Below are positions 26,523-34,816 of a DNA stretch of 64,000 nucleotides, piece after piece. The notes under the pieces are model-generated. The model did not search any database. It was not told the origin of the DNA and saw only the letters and a list, made by a program, of their open reading frames with translations. Source of the DNA: an uncultured Prevotellaceae bacterium (GTDB taxonomy: Bacteria > Bacteroidota > Bacteroidia > Bacteroidales > Bacteroidaceae); the NCBI GenBank assembly GCA_946404865.1, contig CAMJFC010000008.1, forward strand, positions 1 through 64,000, read 5' to 3'. The position numbers and the translations under genes were made by a program. Every line of letters starts with the position of its first letter. The first letter of the stretch is position 1.

Positions 26523-27692
26523 TTACGCCGCAACCCCTCCATCCGTTATAAAACTCTGCAATTCGTTGAAAATGACGTTGATACGGTCGATGACCTTACA
26601 TGAGTCCAAGTCTTTGAACGTGATGGGTCTGCTATACGCCTCCGTTCTTTCCACGATACGAAGAGGGTTCTTCACTGGTCCGTAATAACCGACAGTGCTA
26701 TCAACATGCACGAAATGACGCATGGTGTCTTTGATGAGTGTCCGCTGAAGAGCTGGCATCAGGTCGTTGGTCTTTTTGATGCTCTCGATGATTTTTCCCA
26801 TACAGGCATCCATGTGGTCGTATTTGACACTGAATAACACAGGAGCGCCATTGACCTTTATCTTGATGTGATAAGAACCGTATTTTGTCCCTTTGTCTTC
26901 AAAAAATTGTTTATCGGTGGATACAGAGAGAGAAGGGTGAAGTTCTATTGTCTTGATGAGGGCATTGATTTTCAGTAACTTGATGTTGATGAGATGGTGT
27001 ATCTTCATGAGGTGGTTTAGATACTCCTCACGTTTGCGCTCCCGCTCGTTTTTCTCTTTCTGGCACTCATCGGAGAAGGCCGTCCACTCGTCAAACCACT
27101 GTTCCATCGGAGGATCGATGTGATACAGATTGCATTGGTCGAGTATCTCTGCCTCTGTCTTCTTGTTTTTCCAAAAAGGAATGTCGTTGTTCAACATCAA
27201 TTCCAATGCTTTGATGTTATAGAAACGAATACGGAAGTCCTGCTCCATCTCCTCGGTCACACGGCCTTCGCAGGTGGTCCATGCAAGGCGGATTTCGCGT
27301 TTGGCCGTTTTACGCCGTTCCTCGATTTTGGCCCTCTCTTTTCGCAACTTGTCATCCGCAACCCATATATGTTTCCATTTGGGAATGTCACGCTCCAGCG
27401 CGAGGATGAAATCCGCCAGTTGGTGTAAGTCGCAATGCGCTAACTGGCGAAAATCGACCATATAATCCTTGTTGTACGAGATGGTCATCGACGAAAGGTC
27501 GTTCTTGATGTCTAATGACACATTGTAATAGACCATCTTCAGGCTGTCGTCCTCCCAAGTCGTCTTGACAGGTAGTGTCACCTTGCACATCAACAGATCG
27601 AGCAGTTCGGCTGCGGTGTGCTTTTGGGTGTCCTGCTTGGTTGTTATCTTATGGAGCAACTTCTTGACGTTTTCTTCGAATTCTTTAATCAT
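26523..27692 (-). CDS. Unknown protein, last gene of the AAA/MoxR/VWA locus
   Basis: 389 residues from ATG 27692, five bases after the VWA stop; the longer frame reads into the VWA gene and is rejected. No signal peptide and no membrane helix. A basic coiled-coil-like stretch lies near 128-150 (KERAKIEERRKTAKREIRL) and another near 220-245 (CQKEKNERERKREEYLNHL). The rest is mixed alpha/beta with many Trp and Asp. I recognise no family. Tight coupling to the VWA gene implies a partner or substrate adaptor. Confidence 0.75.
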   Translation of the reverse strand: MIKEFEENVKKLLHKITTKQDTQKHTAAELLDLLMCKVTLPVKTTWEDDSLKMVYYNVSLDIKNDLSSMTISYNKDYMVDFRQLAHCDLHQLADFILALERDIPKWKHIWVADDKLRKERAKIEERRKTAKREIRLAWTTCEGRVTEEMEQDFRIRFYNIKALELMLNNDIPFWKNKKTEAEILDQCNLYHIDPPMEQWFDEWTAFSDECQKEKNERERKREEYLNHLMKIHHLINIKLLKINALIKTIELHPSLSVSTDKQFFEDKGTKYGSYHIKIKVNGAPVLFSVKYDHMDACMGKIIESIKKTNDLMPALQRTLIKDTMRHFVHVDSTVGYYGPVKNPLRIVERTEAYSRPITFKDLDSCKVIDRINVIFNELQSFITDGGVAA

Positions 27693-27697
27693 ATTGT

Positions 27698-28807
27698 TCA
27701 GCTGTTGTTTTCTATTACACATACTCTTCCGCTTTGACGCATCCAATCCTCGTGTTGTTTCAATTCCTCCTCAGAACGCAATATCCAGCACAACGGAACG
27801 CGCATAGACGGTGGAATGGTCGGCTGCATCGCATAACCATCGGTATAAATGATGGCGCCGTCGTAATTCGGATGATTAGCCACAAAGTTGATGAAGGGTT
27901 GGAAACAGGTGCCGCCCCGTCCTGTTATCTGGATGCTCTCGGCTGCTTTTGAGAGGGTCACCACATCACCGAGTTCCGTGTCGAACTGCACAACGTCAAT
28001 CTGTTGTATGCCGTATTGGAAAAAGCGGTTGATGGTTGTATAAAAATTCTGGAGGTCTTCCTTGCTGATGCTACCACTGACATCTACGCCGATAATCAGG
28101 CTGGTGGTAAAATCATACTGGCTGCCCATGGCCTCGAAACCGGCACGGCGATTGGGGCGCATACGCGTAAGTCTGCGTGCTTGCGACAGGACAGACGCCC
28201 TGAATCCCGCCAGCACTTTGCGGTAGTCGATGCGGGCTTTTGTTGATGCGACAATCTGCTCGACGAGGTTGCCTGGCAATGAGCCCCATGAATTCACGTT
28301 TTTGATGGTCTCATTGATCTGGGCGGCCATGAGTTCGTCTTGTTCCCAATTTTGAGCCAAATCTCCCAAAGACTCATCAGCCGCCCCGTTGTTGCCATCG
28401 GATGGTTTCAGCATCTTCTGTATCATACGGGCATAGTATTCATAATGGCCGTTTTTCGGAAGATGAAAGTCTTCGGGGTGCTCAATCGTCATCCGAGTGA
28501 GCGAATATGAATCGCCGATGACACAGTTGCTGCCAAGGGCACGGGCAATGTTGCCGCATCCTTCGGGCTGTCGTTCATAGGGGTGCTTCAGCAGTATCCG
28601 TATGACTTCTACTCGTAAGCGCTCCTCCAATTCCTTGTCGGTCATGTCGGCGCAGAGGTCCGGATTGACCTCTATCACCCCTTTTCCTACCCGCAAAGGC
28701 GATTTCATGCCTGAGTACTCTGCCACGCGATGGGTGCAGAAGGTCATGAACAACGCCTCTTCGCTAAGAAACCAGTGTTGTGTTATTTGTGATATGCGTT
28801 CTTTCAT
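27698..28807 (-). CDS. VWA-like protein with degenerate metallopeptidase domain (DUF2201-like)
   Basis: 369 residues. The N-terminal half matches the putative metallopeptidase domain found in front of VWA domains, but where HExxH is expected the sequence is VEVIRILLKHPYER (about residues 65-78). Only the third His is kept, so zinc catalysis is unlikely. The C-terminal VWA domain has an intact MIDAS: IIGVDVSGSIS near 236-246, Thr in GRGGTCFQPF near 295-304 and Asp in IIYTDGYA near 319-326. Predicted partner of the MoxR ATPase upstream, like other MoxR-VWA pairs. Confidence 0.85.
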   Translation of the reverse strand: MKERISQITQHWFLSEEALFMTFCTHRVAEYSGMKSPLRVGKGVIEVNPDLCADMTDKELEERLRVEVIRILLKHPYERQPEGCGNIARALGSNCVIGDSYSLTRMTIEHPEDFHLPKNGHYEYYARMIQKMLKPSDGNNGAADESLGDLAQNWEQDELMAAQINETIKNVNSWGSLPGNLVEQIVASTKARIDYRKVLAGFRASVLSQARRLTRMRPNRRAGFEAMGSQYDFTTSLIIGVDVSGSISKEDLQNFYTTINRFFQYGIQQIDVVQFDTELGDVVTLSKAAESIQITGRGGTCFQPFINFVANHPNYDGAIIYTDGYAMQPTIPPSMRVPLCWILRSEEELKQHEDWMRQSGRVCVIENNS

Positions 28808-28862
28808 TGATGTTAAATTCTTCGGTTTTGTTTGAAATCAATCGTAGCAGTGGCCTGTCTGA

Positions 28863-28900
28863 TGCCCGATAAAAGCGAGTTTTTCCCGGTTTATCGGGCA
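28863..28900 (-). repeat. Intercistronic hairpin between MoxR and VWA genes
   Basis: TGCCCGATAAA (28863-28873) and TTTATCGGGCA (28890-28900) are perfect inverted arms of 11 bases with a 16-base loop. No T tract follows in the direction of transcription, so processing or pausing is more likely than full termination. Confidence 0.65.
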
Positions 28901-28913
28901 CAGACCGACCTCT

Positions 28914-30014
28914 TTATAACTTCTCCACAAATTCGTTCAGCATATCGTACACCTCGCTTGCATTCACCACCATGAACACGATAGCCTCGTTGTACGTGCC
29001 TCTCTCAAAGATGCTGGTGAAGTTGGCGAGGGCCTCCTTCTTCTTGTTCGTTCGAAGCCAATCGATGTATTGACGCAGATTCTTTCCTGCAAGTTTCTTT
29101 TGGCGCTCATCCAGTTTCGCGTGCTCCAGGAAACGGAACACCGATTCATTGAGAATTGCAAATTCGTGAAGTTGATAATCCTTGACCGTATTGATGGTCT
29201 TGTCATACTTCAAAAGAAGGTCTTTGCCCGAAATGGCATTGCTTTGCAGAACATTGCGGATGAAGGCTGCAGCGGCGCCGGGGCCTACGATGCCGGAAAT
29301 GATTCGCTTGTGAATATCTTTGATGTTTTCCACCTGAAGCATGATGTCCGACACCTTTTTCCATGCACGGCGGTCAGCGCTCTTGTCAAGTCCCTGATAA
29401 TCATGTTTCTTTTTCTCTCCGTCGTCACCGTCAAGCCAGGTGGGGTTGTCTTGAATGAAATTGATGACACGCTCATCCAATCGGTTTGCGACTGCCCAGT
29501 TCAGCCATTCTTCCACAGATGGTCTGAACTCGTAGATGTTGAACCTTGAGACGAGGGCCGGGTCCAGGTCGGTCAACTGATACTCGTCGCCATCGTTTAC
29601 GGCTGCGATGACACGGCTCCCCTCGGGTAGCGCTTTTCCTGCAAGTTTGCGGTTGAGGGTCAAATCCATCACCGTCTGTAGGATTTCTGGCCTTGCGCGG
29701 TTGAGCTCGTCAAGAAAGAGCACGATAGGTGTGCCGTCAACAGGGAACCAGTAGGGTGGTGTGAAGTCAGTTTGCGACGTCACGTTGCCGTTGGCGTCTT
29801 TGGTTTCTATTTTTGAAGGCAGACCGATGATGTCGCCCGGGTCGGACATCTGCCCCAGAAAGAGTGTCACGACCTTTACACCCTCTTTCTGAAAATATTC
29901 GGTGAGGATTTCCGATTTTCCTATGCCATGTTTGCCGACAAGCATGATGTTGTGTGTGGACGGGGTTAAACCGAGTGTTTCTTTCAGTTCTGTTACGTTA
30001 ATTGTTACTGCCAT
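28914..30014 (-). CDS. MoxR-type AAA+ ATPase of the five-gene locus
   Basis: 366 residues. Walker A LVGKHGIGKSEIL near residues 25-37; Walker B IVLFLDELNRARPE near 96-109; sensor 1 VIAAVNDGDEYQLTDLDPA near 135-153 with the Arg finger in LVSRF. The C-terminal 200 residues are helical. The order with a VWA gene follows the known MoxR-VWA rule, in which the ATPase remodels targets presented by the VWA partner through its MIDAS metal. It is distinct from the operonic MoxR near 11 kb. Confidence 0.92.
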   Translation of the reverse strand: MAVTINVTELKETLGLTPSTHNIMLVGKHGIGKSEILTEYFQKEGVKVVTLFLGQMSDPGDIIGLPSKIETKDANGNVTSQTDFTPPYWFPVDGTPIVLFLDELNRARPEILQTVMDLTLNRKLAGKALPEGSRVIAAVNDGDEYQLTDLDPALVSRFNIYEFRPSVEEWLNWAVANRLDERVINFIQDNPTWLDGDDGEKKKHDYQGLDKSADRRAWKKVSDIMLQVENIKDIHKRIISGIVGPGAAAAFIRNVLQSNAISGKDLLLKYDKTINTVKDYQLHEFAILNESVFRFLEHAKLDERQKKLAGKNLRQYIDWLRTNKKKEALANFTSIFERGTYNEAIVFMVVNASEVYDMLNEFVEKL

Positions 30015-30073
30015 ATTTTTTGAATTTGAAGATTTGTAATGGTTCTTTTAGTAGTTAAAAAATGAGGGAAGTA

Positions 30074-30089
30074 ATCGGCTTCGGCCGAT
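30074..30089 (-). repeat. Intercistronic TTCG-loop hairpin
   Basis: ATCGGC-TTCG-GCCGAT on the plus strand; on the transcribed strand the loop reads CGAA. It lies in the 105-base gap between the 243-residue protein gene and the MoxR gene. Confidence 0.5.
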
Positions 30090-30119
30090 GAGGTTTCTTA
30101 AGCGGTTGAAGAGCGCGTG

Positions 30120-30851
30120 TTATTTGCGTGGTATGTAGAAATCTTTTAAAGATGTTTTCCTGTGTATGTTGACCAAAGCCTTGAGGTCTTCAATTTGTTG
30201 GGGCAACGTTTCCTTATACGACCCCCACCATGCATAGATGTAAACACCTAATCTGCTGTTGGGCAGCTTGACTCGAATGCACACCCGTCTTTTCTGTTCA
30301 ATGAACTCATAATGAATATGCGGATACCCCTTCATTGCCTCTTTGAAGATGGCTTTGATGGCCAGCATGGCCATGCGGTCGCCCTTTATCTTCTTCGCTT
30401 CTTTCTTCAATACAGCTTGCCATTCTTCCATTAGTGATTCGTAGTTCTGCTTCTGGCGGATGATCCACATTGCGATGGCCTCAGCACTATGGCCAAGCAA
30501 ACTGATCGTCGTGTTTTTGTAGCCATTCAATTTGGCCGTGAGTTTTCCATTCTCTCTTTCAACGGTCAGAGACATATCCGGTGCTATGTGCACGACGAGC
30601 TGCGGTACGGGGATTTGTTGTGAATCGTCCAATTTGATGCCGAAATCCTTCTCGTCGATGACGCCATTTCCTAAAAGGTTGATTTTGATATCTGAAATGC
30701 TTGGTGACTTGGTGACCAACGGTCTCGCCACACCAAGGTCATTTTCCATTTTCATCTTTAGGAAGTTGTTTAAAATTTCTCCGATTTCTCTTCCATAAGA
30801 TAAACCGTACAAGACGCTGTTGTTAATGGCTTGTGTGCTATTTATTCTCAT
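30120..30851 (-). CDS. Unknown protein of the AAA/MoxR/VWA locus
   Basis: 243 residues from ATG 30851 (MRINSTQAINN); the longer frame would need a TTG start inside an inverted repeat. No signal peptide. The central region has beta-rich segments (PVPQLVVHIAPDMSLTVE, then GKLTAKLNGYKNTTISLLG). A helical Lys/Glu-rich part follows (EEWQAVLKKEAKKIKGDR). The C-terminal part contains RVCIRVKLPNSRLGVYIYAWW, possibly a small binding domain. I recognise no family. Placed between the two ATPases, it is likely an adaptor or substrate-recognition subunit. Confidence 0.75.
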   Translation of the reverse strand: MRINSTQAINNSVLYGLSYGREIGEILNNFLKMKMENDLGVARPLVTKSPSISDIKINLLGNGVIDEKDFGIKLDDSQQIPVPQLVVHIAPDMSLTVERENGKLTAKLNGYKNTTISLLGHSAEAIAMWIIRQKQNYESLMEEWQAVLKKEAKKIKGDRMAMLAIKAIFKEAMKGYPHIHYEFIEQKRRVCIRVKLPNSRLGVYIYAWWGSYKETLPQQIEDLKALVNIHRKTSLKDFYIPRK

Positions 30852-30884
30852 TATTGGATAAAGGTTTTTTTGAAATATACTGGG

Positions 30885-30942
30885 GAAGTTAAAGGACAAG
30901 CGTCCTGCTACTTGTGATTGGACACATCTGTCCTTTAACTTC
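30885..30942 (-). repeat. Inverted repeat between the AAA gene and the 243-residue gene
   Basis: GAAGTTAAAGGACA (30885-30898) and TGTCCTTTAACTTC (30929-30942) are perfect 14-base arms. The same core appears, imperfectly, at about 1078-1156, so this is a dispersed element. The tail TTAGGCCGAAGGCC adds a second small hairpin. Confidence 0.75.
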
Positions 30943-30960
30943 TTAGGCCGAAGGCCGCTG

Positions 30961-32751
30961 TTATTTGCTCGTTTTGAACCCGACCACAGGTCTTGTGTTC
31001 GTCTTGAGCTTTTCTTCTTTCGCGAACGCCTTAATACTTCTCACGTCAGGCTCATTGCCTGTCATTGCGTATTCCATGATTGTTTTCCTTGCGATGTTCT
31101 CTATTTCGCCGCCGGAGATGTCAAACATCTCTGCCAATTCCATCGAGTCCTCATCGTTCAGCCCTTCAATCATCGATTTCCAAATGAGAGCCTTGACTTC
31201 CTTGCAGGGTTTTTCAAACTGAACCTTGAAGATAAACCTTCTTTCAAAAGCGCTGTCAAGGTTAGTGGTCATGTTCGTTGTGACAATCATGATGCCCTCA
31301 AGATTTTCCATCTCCTCAAGGAGGATGTTTTGCAAAGAATTTGCCATTTGATCCACGCTCCTCTCCACATTCGTTGTTCGCTTCGAAAGGATGGCGTCCC
31401 CTTCGTTCAGCAACAGAATAGGAATCGCCTTGCTGTTTCGGCAACAGATGCGGTAATGGTTGAAAATCTTCTTTAGTTTTGCCTCAGACTCACCGACAAA
31501 CTTATCTTTGAAATCAGTGACTTGCACCTGAATGATATCGCGACCGGTCTGCCTGGCCAGTTCGTAGGCCGTGGCAGTTTTACCCGTTCCTGGGGCACCG
31601 TGCATCAAGATACACACCCCCGTGCGCATACCTTTCTCTTTCAGCCTCTGTTGCACGATGGGCAACTGCTCTTGTGAAAGTAGTTTTTGCAGGCGCTTCA
31701 CTTGTTCCCCTTCTGCCTCATTATAATAGAGCGCTTTTGGAACGATATCCTTGCTCGCTTTCATGCCGTTCATCATGGGCATTTGAGCGGAAGAGCAATC
31801 TATAGGGGTGAACCCCGAGAGTATATCCTCTTTCAGATGCGCTGTCGCCACATACGTGTTGCAGTCGGCCATGCCGTCTTCGCACTTGTGCTCGATAAGA
31901 CCTTTCAGGAACAATTCATGTGTTCCGTTTTGCATTTTTGCCACCACCTGACGAAATCCTGTCGTAGTTCTGGGAGGATATACGAGCTGAACGTCGTTAG
32001 GCCCTATGCCTTCTTTATCTCCACTGAAGTTGCAATAGTCAGCGATGACGAGCATGAGCAGTGCCACGCTGTTGATATCTCCAAGACTTAAAGCCAGTTT
32101 GCAGACCTCCAAGTCTTTGTTCGCATTGACAAAATCCATCATCCAGAGTTTATCATCGTTGAACACCCGTCCATCATCCTTGTATCCGGCTTCAACATGT
32201 GCGGCTAATTTCTCTACAAATTCCTGTGTGTCAGCGCATGCTAACGTCTCAGGAGTAAAAACTCTGTTCTCGCGTATGGCAGTCACGACACCTCTTTCCA
32301 AACAATAGCCCTCATATATTCCATCCGACTCCTTCGCCCCACGATGGGCCACCCATCTCGCTTGAAAGAGTTCTTCAAGATCGTTGTAATGTGTCATCAT
32401 CGAGAGACGTGAAAGACCTAACACCTTGCCCATCTGGCGGAAAGACATCGGCTGTCCGTTTTCTACGAGCATCGCTAAAATCACACATTGCACAGCGTTG
32501 AATCCGAGTAGATTTGAAAGGAAATCAAACGCCTCGGCGCATCTTACATATAGTTCTCTGCCTAATTGACTTTTGGGCAGTTCTTCATTGATGGTGTTAA
32601 ACGCATCAACGATTGTCCATTTGTCAGAATGAATAGTAATCATAGTTTTGTTTTGTGGCTGGTTGTTGCCCTCATCTTCATCATCAAGTTCTCCAAAATC
32701 ATCATCAAGTTCGTCATCAAGGTCAAGTTCAAACGGAAAATCTTTACTCAT
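30961..32751 (-). CDS. AAA+ ATPase with acidic N-terminus, first gene of the five-gene locus
   Basis: 596 residues. Residues 7-30 are almost all Asp/Glu (DLDDELDDDFGELDDEDEG). Residues about 60-160 are helical with a winged-helix look (MSFRQMGKVLGLSRLSMMTH). The AAA module is C-terminal: Walker A HGAPGTGKTATAYEL near 382-396, Walker B ILLLNEGDAIL near 444-454 and the second region of homology TTNMTTNLDSAFERRF near 488-503 with Arg fingers. In Walker B the usual first Asp is Asn (LLLNEGDA) while the Glu is kept, so ATP hydrolysis may be slow but possible. Lower GC than neighbours by eye. Founding gene of a putative conflict or protein-remodelling system. Confidence 0.85.
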   Translation of the reverse strand: MSKDFPFELDLDDELDDDFGELDDEDEGNNQPQNKTMITIHSDKWTIVDAFNTINEELPKSQLGRELYVRCAEAFDFLSNLLGFNAVQCVILAMLVENGQPMSFRQMGKVLGLSRLSMMTHYNDLEELFQARWVAHRGAKESDGIYEGYCLERGVVTAIRENRVFTPETLACADTQEFVEKLAAHVEAGYKDDGRVFNDDKLWMMDFVNANKDLEVCKLALSLGDINSVALLMLVIADYCNFSGDKEGIGPNDVQLVYPPRTTTGFRQVVAKMQNGTHELFLKGLIEHKCEDGMADCNTYVATAHLKEDILSGFTPIDCSSAQMPMMNGMKASKDIVPKALYYNEAEGEQVKRLQKLLSQEQLPIVQQRLKEKGMRTGVCILMHGAPGTGKTATAYELARQTGRDIIQVQVTDFKDKFVGESEAKLKKIFNHYRICCRNSKAIPILLLNEGDAILSKRTTNVERSVDQMANSLQNILLEEMENLEGIMIVTTNMTTNLDSAFERRFIFKVQFEKPCKEVKALIWKSMIEGLNDEDSMELAEMFDISGGEIENIARKTIMEYAMTGNEPDVRSIKAFAKEEKLKTNTRPVVGFKTSK

Positions 32752-33554
32752 ATGATAAATGTTTAATTTTTAAGGATTTACGTAGTTGTATGGATTAGAG
32801 AGTATTCAAGTTCTTTCAGGTGATATGCTCTTGTCGAACATACTCATTGTTTTTTGTTTTTAATAGTTGTCAGGGGTGTCCCCCTTAGAATAGAGACAAA
32901 TAAAATGTCAATCAAAGAGCCCAATGAAGGGAATATCAAACTGCCAGTGTGGTTTTGTCCTTGTGGAAGACTGTAATTGTGCCCATAAGTCAAAGATCGC
33001 TTGCCCTCTTGAACGGGGCGGTAGTAATATGCTACTATTACACTGAGTGTTTTGGAAGAAAAAAATGAAGGTGGTGCCGCATTTTTTTCTTTCTTGCGTA
33101 ATAATCACGCTGCAAATGGCGTGCCAAACCGCCGTTTCCGTCAAGATTTTGCGTAAAAATTACACAAATAAGGCATTTTCGTGTAAAAATAACGCAATTT
33201 TGTCCAGCTTGTCATGTGTTGACATCTTGTCAGGTAAGTGTTACATGCGTCTCAGTGTCAGCGCTGTCACATAATTATATAGTCATAACTCTTCAAAAAT
33301 TCAGTTTTTTAACAGCTTTTTAGAAAGCAGGGCGCTCTTGCGGATTGGTTTTTGTAGTCGTTCATGGTCATTGCGATAAGGTTGTTCAACTGTGAGTAGT
33401 CACACATGCTACTGTGTTCTGTTAAGCAATTGCAAAAGTAGTATGAAATTTGAGGTCATGCCGAAAATGTATACGTATAATTCATTTTCATTTTGAAAAA
33501 GTGCAAAAAAAATGCTCTCCCCATTTTCGGGGAGAGCACTAATTCTTGGTCGGA
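32752..33554. other. Non-coding control region with repeated 17-base motif
   Basis: About 800 bases with no convincing gene; the short frames here lack coding character. A motif TTGCGTWAWWWTYACRC occurs at 33094-33110 and 33149-33165 and inverted at 33181-33197. The last two form an exactly symmetric site: TTGCGT-N5-TTACAC-N15-GTGTAA-N5-ACGCAA. The part nearest the AAA gene (32752-32880) is AT-rich and probably holds its promoter, though I see no consensus box. The rplS terminator closes the region. Confidence 0.65.
33505..33540 (-). terminator. Intrinsic terminator of rplS
   Basis: On the minus strand GTGCTCTCCCC pairs with GGGGAGAGCA around an ATTTTC-type loop (arms 33513-33522 and 33529-33538), followed by a run of T (33505-33512). 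Confidence 0.85.
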
Positions 33555-33923
33555 TTATTCAACGGGTCTCGGACCGCGGCGTTCCTTGATGCGTGCCTTC
33601 TTACCAGTGAGGTTGCGCAGGTAGTACAACTTAGCGCGACGCACCTTTCCGTACTTGTTGACGGTGATAGAATCAATGTTGGGCGACTCTAAGGGGAAGA
33701 TACGCTCCACACCTACGGTGCCAGACATCTTACGCACGGTGAAACGCTTTTTGTCACCGTGTCCCGAAATACGAATCACCACACCACGATAGAGCTGGAT
33801 ACGCTCTTTGGTGCCCTCGATAATCTTGTAAGCGACAGTCACGGTGTCACCCGGTTTGAAATTGTCGTTTTTCTCTCGTTTCGGGGTTGCGAATGCTTCT
33901 TCAGCAACTTTAATTAAATCCAT
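33555..33923 (-). CDS. rplS: 50S ribosomal protein L19
   Basis: 122 residues; a structural protein at the 30S-50S interface. Recognised from [19 protein letters not shown] near residues 25-43, [12 protein letters not shown] near 45-56, [14 protein letters not shown] near 75-88 and the basic C-terminus [10 protein letters not shown]. It is a single gene here, without trmD or rimM. A 200-base non-coding leader lies upstream with no structure I can name. Confidence 0.96.
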   Translation of the reverse strand: MDLIKVAEEAFATPKREKNDNFKPGDTVTVAYKIIEGTKERIQLYRGVVIRISGHGDKKRFTVRKMSGTVGVERIFPLESPNIDSITVNKYGKVRRAKLYYLRNLTGKKARIKERRGPRPVE

Positions 33924-34127
33924 TGTTGTTTAAACGTTTAAATAATGATGGATTCCGACGCAACATAGCGAGGCTACTCTTCTTCCTGCCAGCGATTACG
34001 CCGAAAGTGGGTGCAAAATTACTACAAATTTCCGAACCGACAAAATTTTCGGTAAAAAACATGCTGATAATTATGAAAAAGGCATCCTTCTTCAAATGGC
34101 AGACCCTCCAAATCCCACCTCTAAAGG

Positions 34128-34526
34128 TCAAATGCCCATGGTGCGCCACATCGCTTCGAAGTTGCGGTCCCAAATGGAGTGCAACCACTCTACATCCTCA
34201 TCGTAAGCGAAGTCGGTGATGTGGAGCACATAATCGCCCGTGAGGTCGTTTTTGGTCATGCGCATTTCCAAAAAAGCACCGGGTTCATCTTCGTCATCCC
34301 ACTCCAGTTGGATGTATTTGTTTTTCACCTTATTTATAATATGTGCCTTACGCGTCTCATGGTGCGCCCATGGAGCTCCCCACATAAACTCGAATGTGTC
34401 GCCAAACTGTTGTACATTGTCGGCAATCCATTTTGCAAGTCCGCCTTCGGTGCTGATGGCCTGCCAAATGATGTTGGCCGACTTCGATTTCAGCGGATGC
34501 TCGATATAGATTTTCTTTTTTTCCAT
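34128..34526 (-). CDS. START-like (SRPBCC) domain protein
   Basis: 132 residues from ATG 34526 (MEKKKIYIEHPLKSKSANIIW). Upstream ATG codons would add a hydrophobic tail that crosses the promoter area. Fold clues: the N-terminal strand, ISTEGGLAKWIADNVQ like the AHSA1 helix-loop, and the C-terminal helix VEWLHSIWDRNFEAMWRTMGI. Single-domain proteins of this type bind hydrophobic ligands or assist chaperones; the ligand is unknown. It is common in Bacteroidota. Divergent from tRNA-Met. Confidence 0.8.
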   Translation of the reverse strand: MEKKKIYIEHPLKSKSANIIWQAISTEGGLAKWIADNVQQFGDTFEFMWGAPWAHHETRKAHIINKVKNKYIQLEWDDEDEPGAFLEMRMTKNDLTGDYVLHITDFAYDEDVEWLHSIWDRNFEAMWRTMGI

Positions 34527-34607
34527 AAGCTTTTCAATGGTATTCAACATTTTCGCCACAAAAATAATAAAAAAATTGGAGAACAAAGAAAAAAGGATGA
34601 AATATTT

Positions 34608-34638
34608 TTTGCAGAAAAAAAACTTTGTAGTACCTTTG
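34608..34638 (+). promoter_or_regulatory. tRNA-Met promoter
   Basis: TTTG 34608-34611, a 19-base spacer and TACCTTTG 34631-34638 match the consensus exactly. Transcription would begin about 15 bases before the tRNA. Confidence 0.8.
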
Positions 34639-34659
34639 CACCCGCTAACAAGATTTGTT

Positions 34660-34733
34660 GGCGGGATAGCTCAGCTGGTTAGAGCGCATGATTCATAATC
34701 ATGAGGTCGCCGGTTCAATCCCGGCTCCCGCTA
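34660..34733 (+). tRNA. tRNA-Met (CAT anticodon)
   Basis: 74 nt cloverleaf: acceptor GGCGGGA/TCCCGCT with a G-U first pair, D arm with AGCTCAGCTGGTTAGAGC, anticodon loop TTCATAA within GATTCATAATC, T arm with GGTTCAATCC. The first pair is not the open C-A of initiator tRNAs, so an elongator Met tRNA is likely; a lysidine-modified Ile tRNA cannot be ruled out by anticodon alone. The 3' CCA is not encoded (CTA then CTG). Confidence 0.93.
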
Positions 34734-34816
34734 CTGTGGCGTGAAAGCATTTGCGGATTTCGGTTCGTGAGTGCTTTTTTTATCAAAATGATGTTTTATC
34801 TTTACACGAATCTGAT

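Noticed and set aside
33047..33274. 75-residue open frame in the non-coding region
   Set aside because: No promoter, weak start context, unlikely composition, and it is crossed by the symmetric operator-like repeats.
34660..34733. Initiator tRNA-Met
   Set aside because: The first acceptor pair is G-U, not the open C-A pair of bacterial initiator tRNAs; elongator is preferred.
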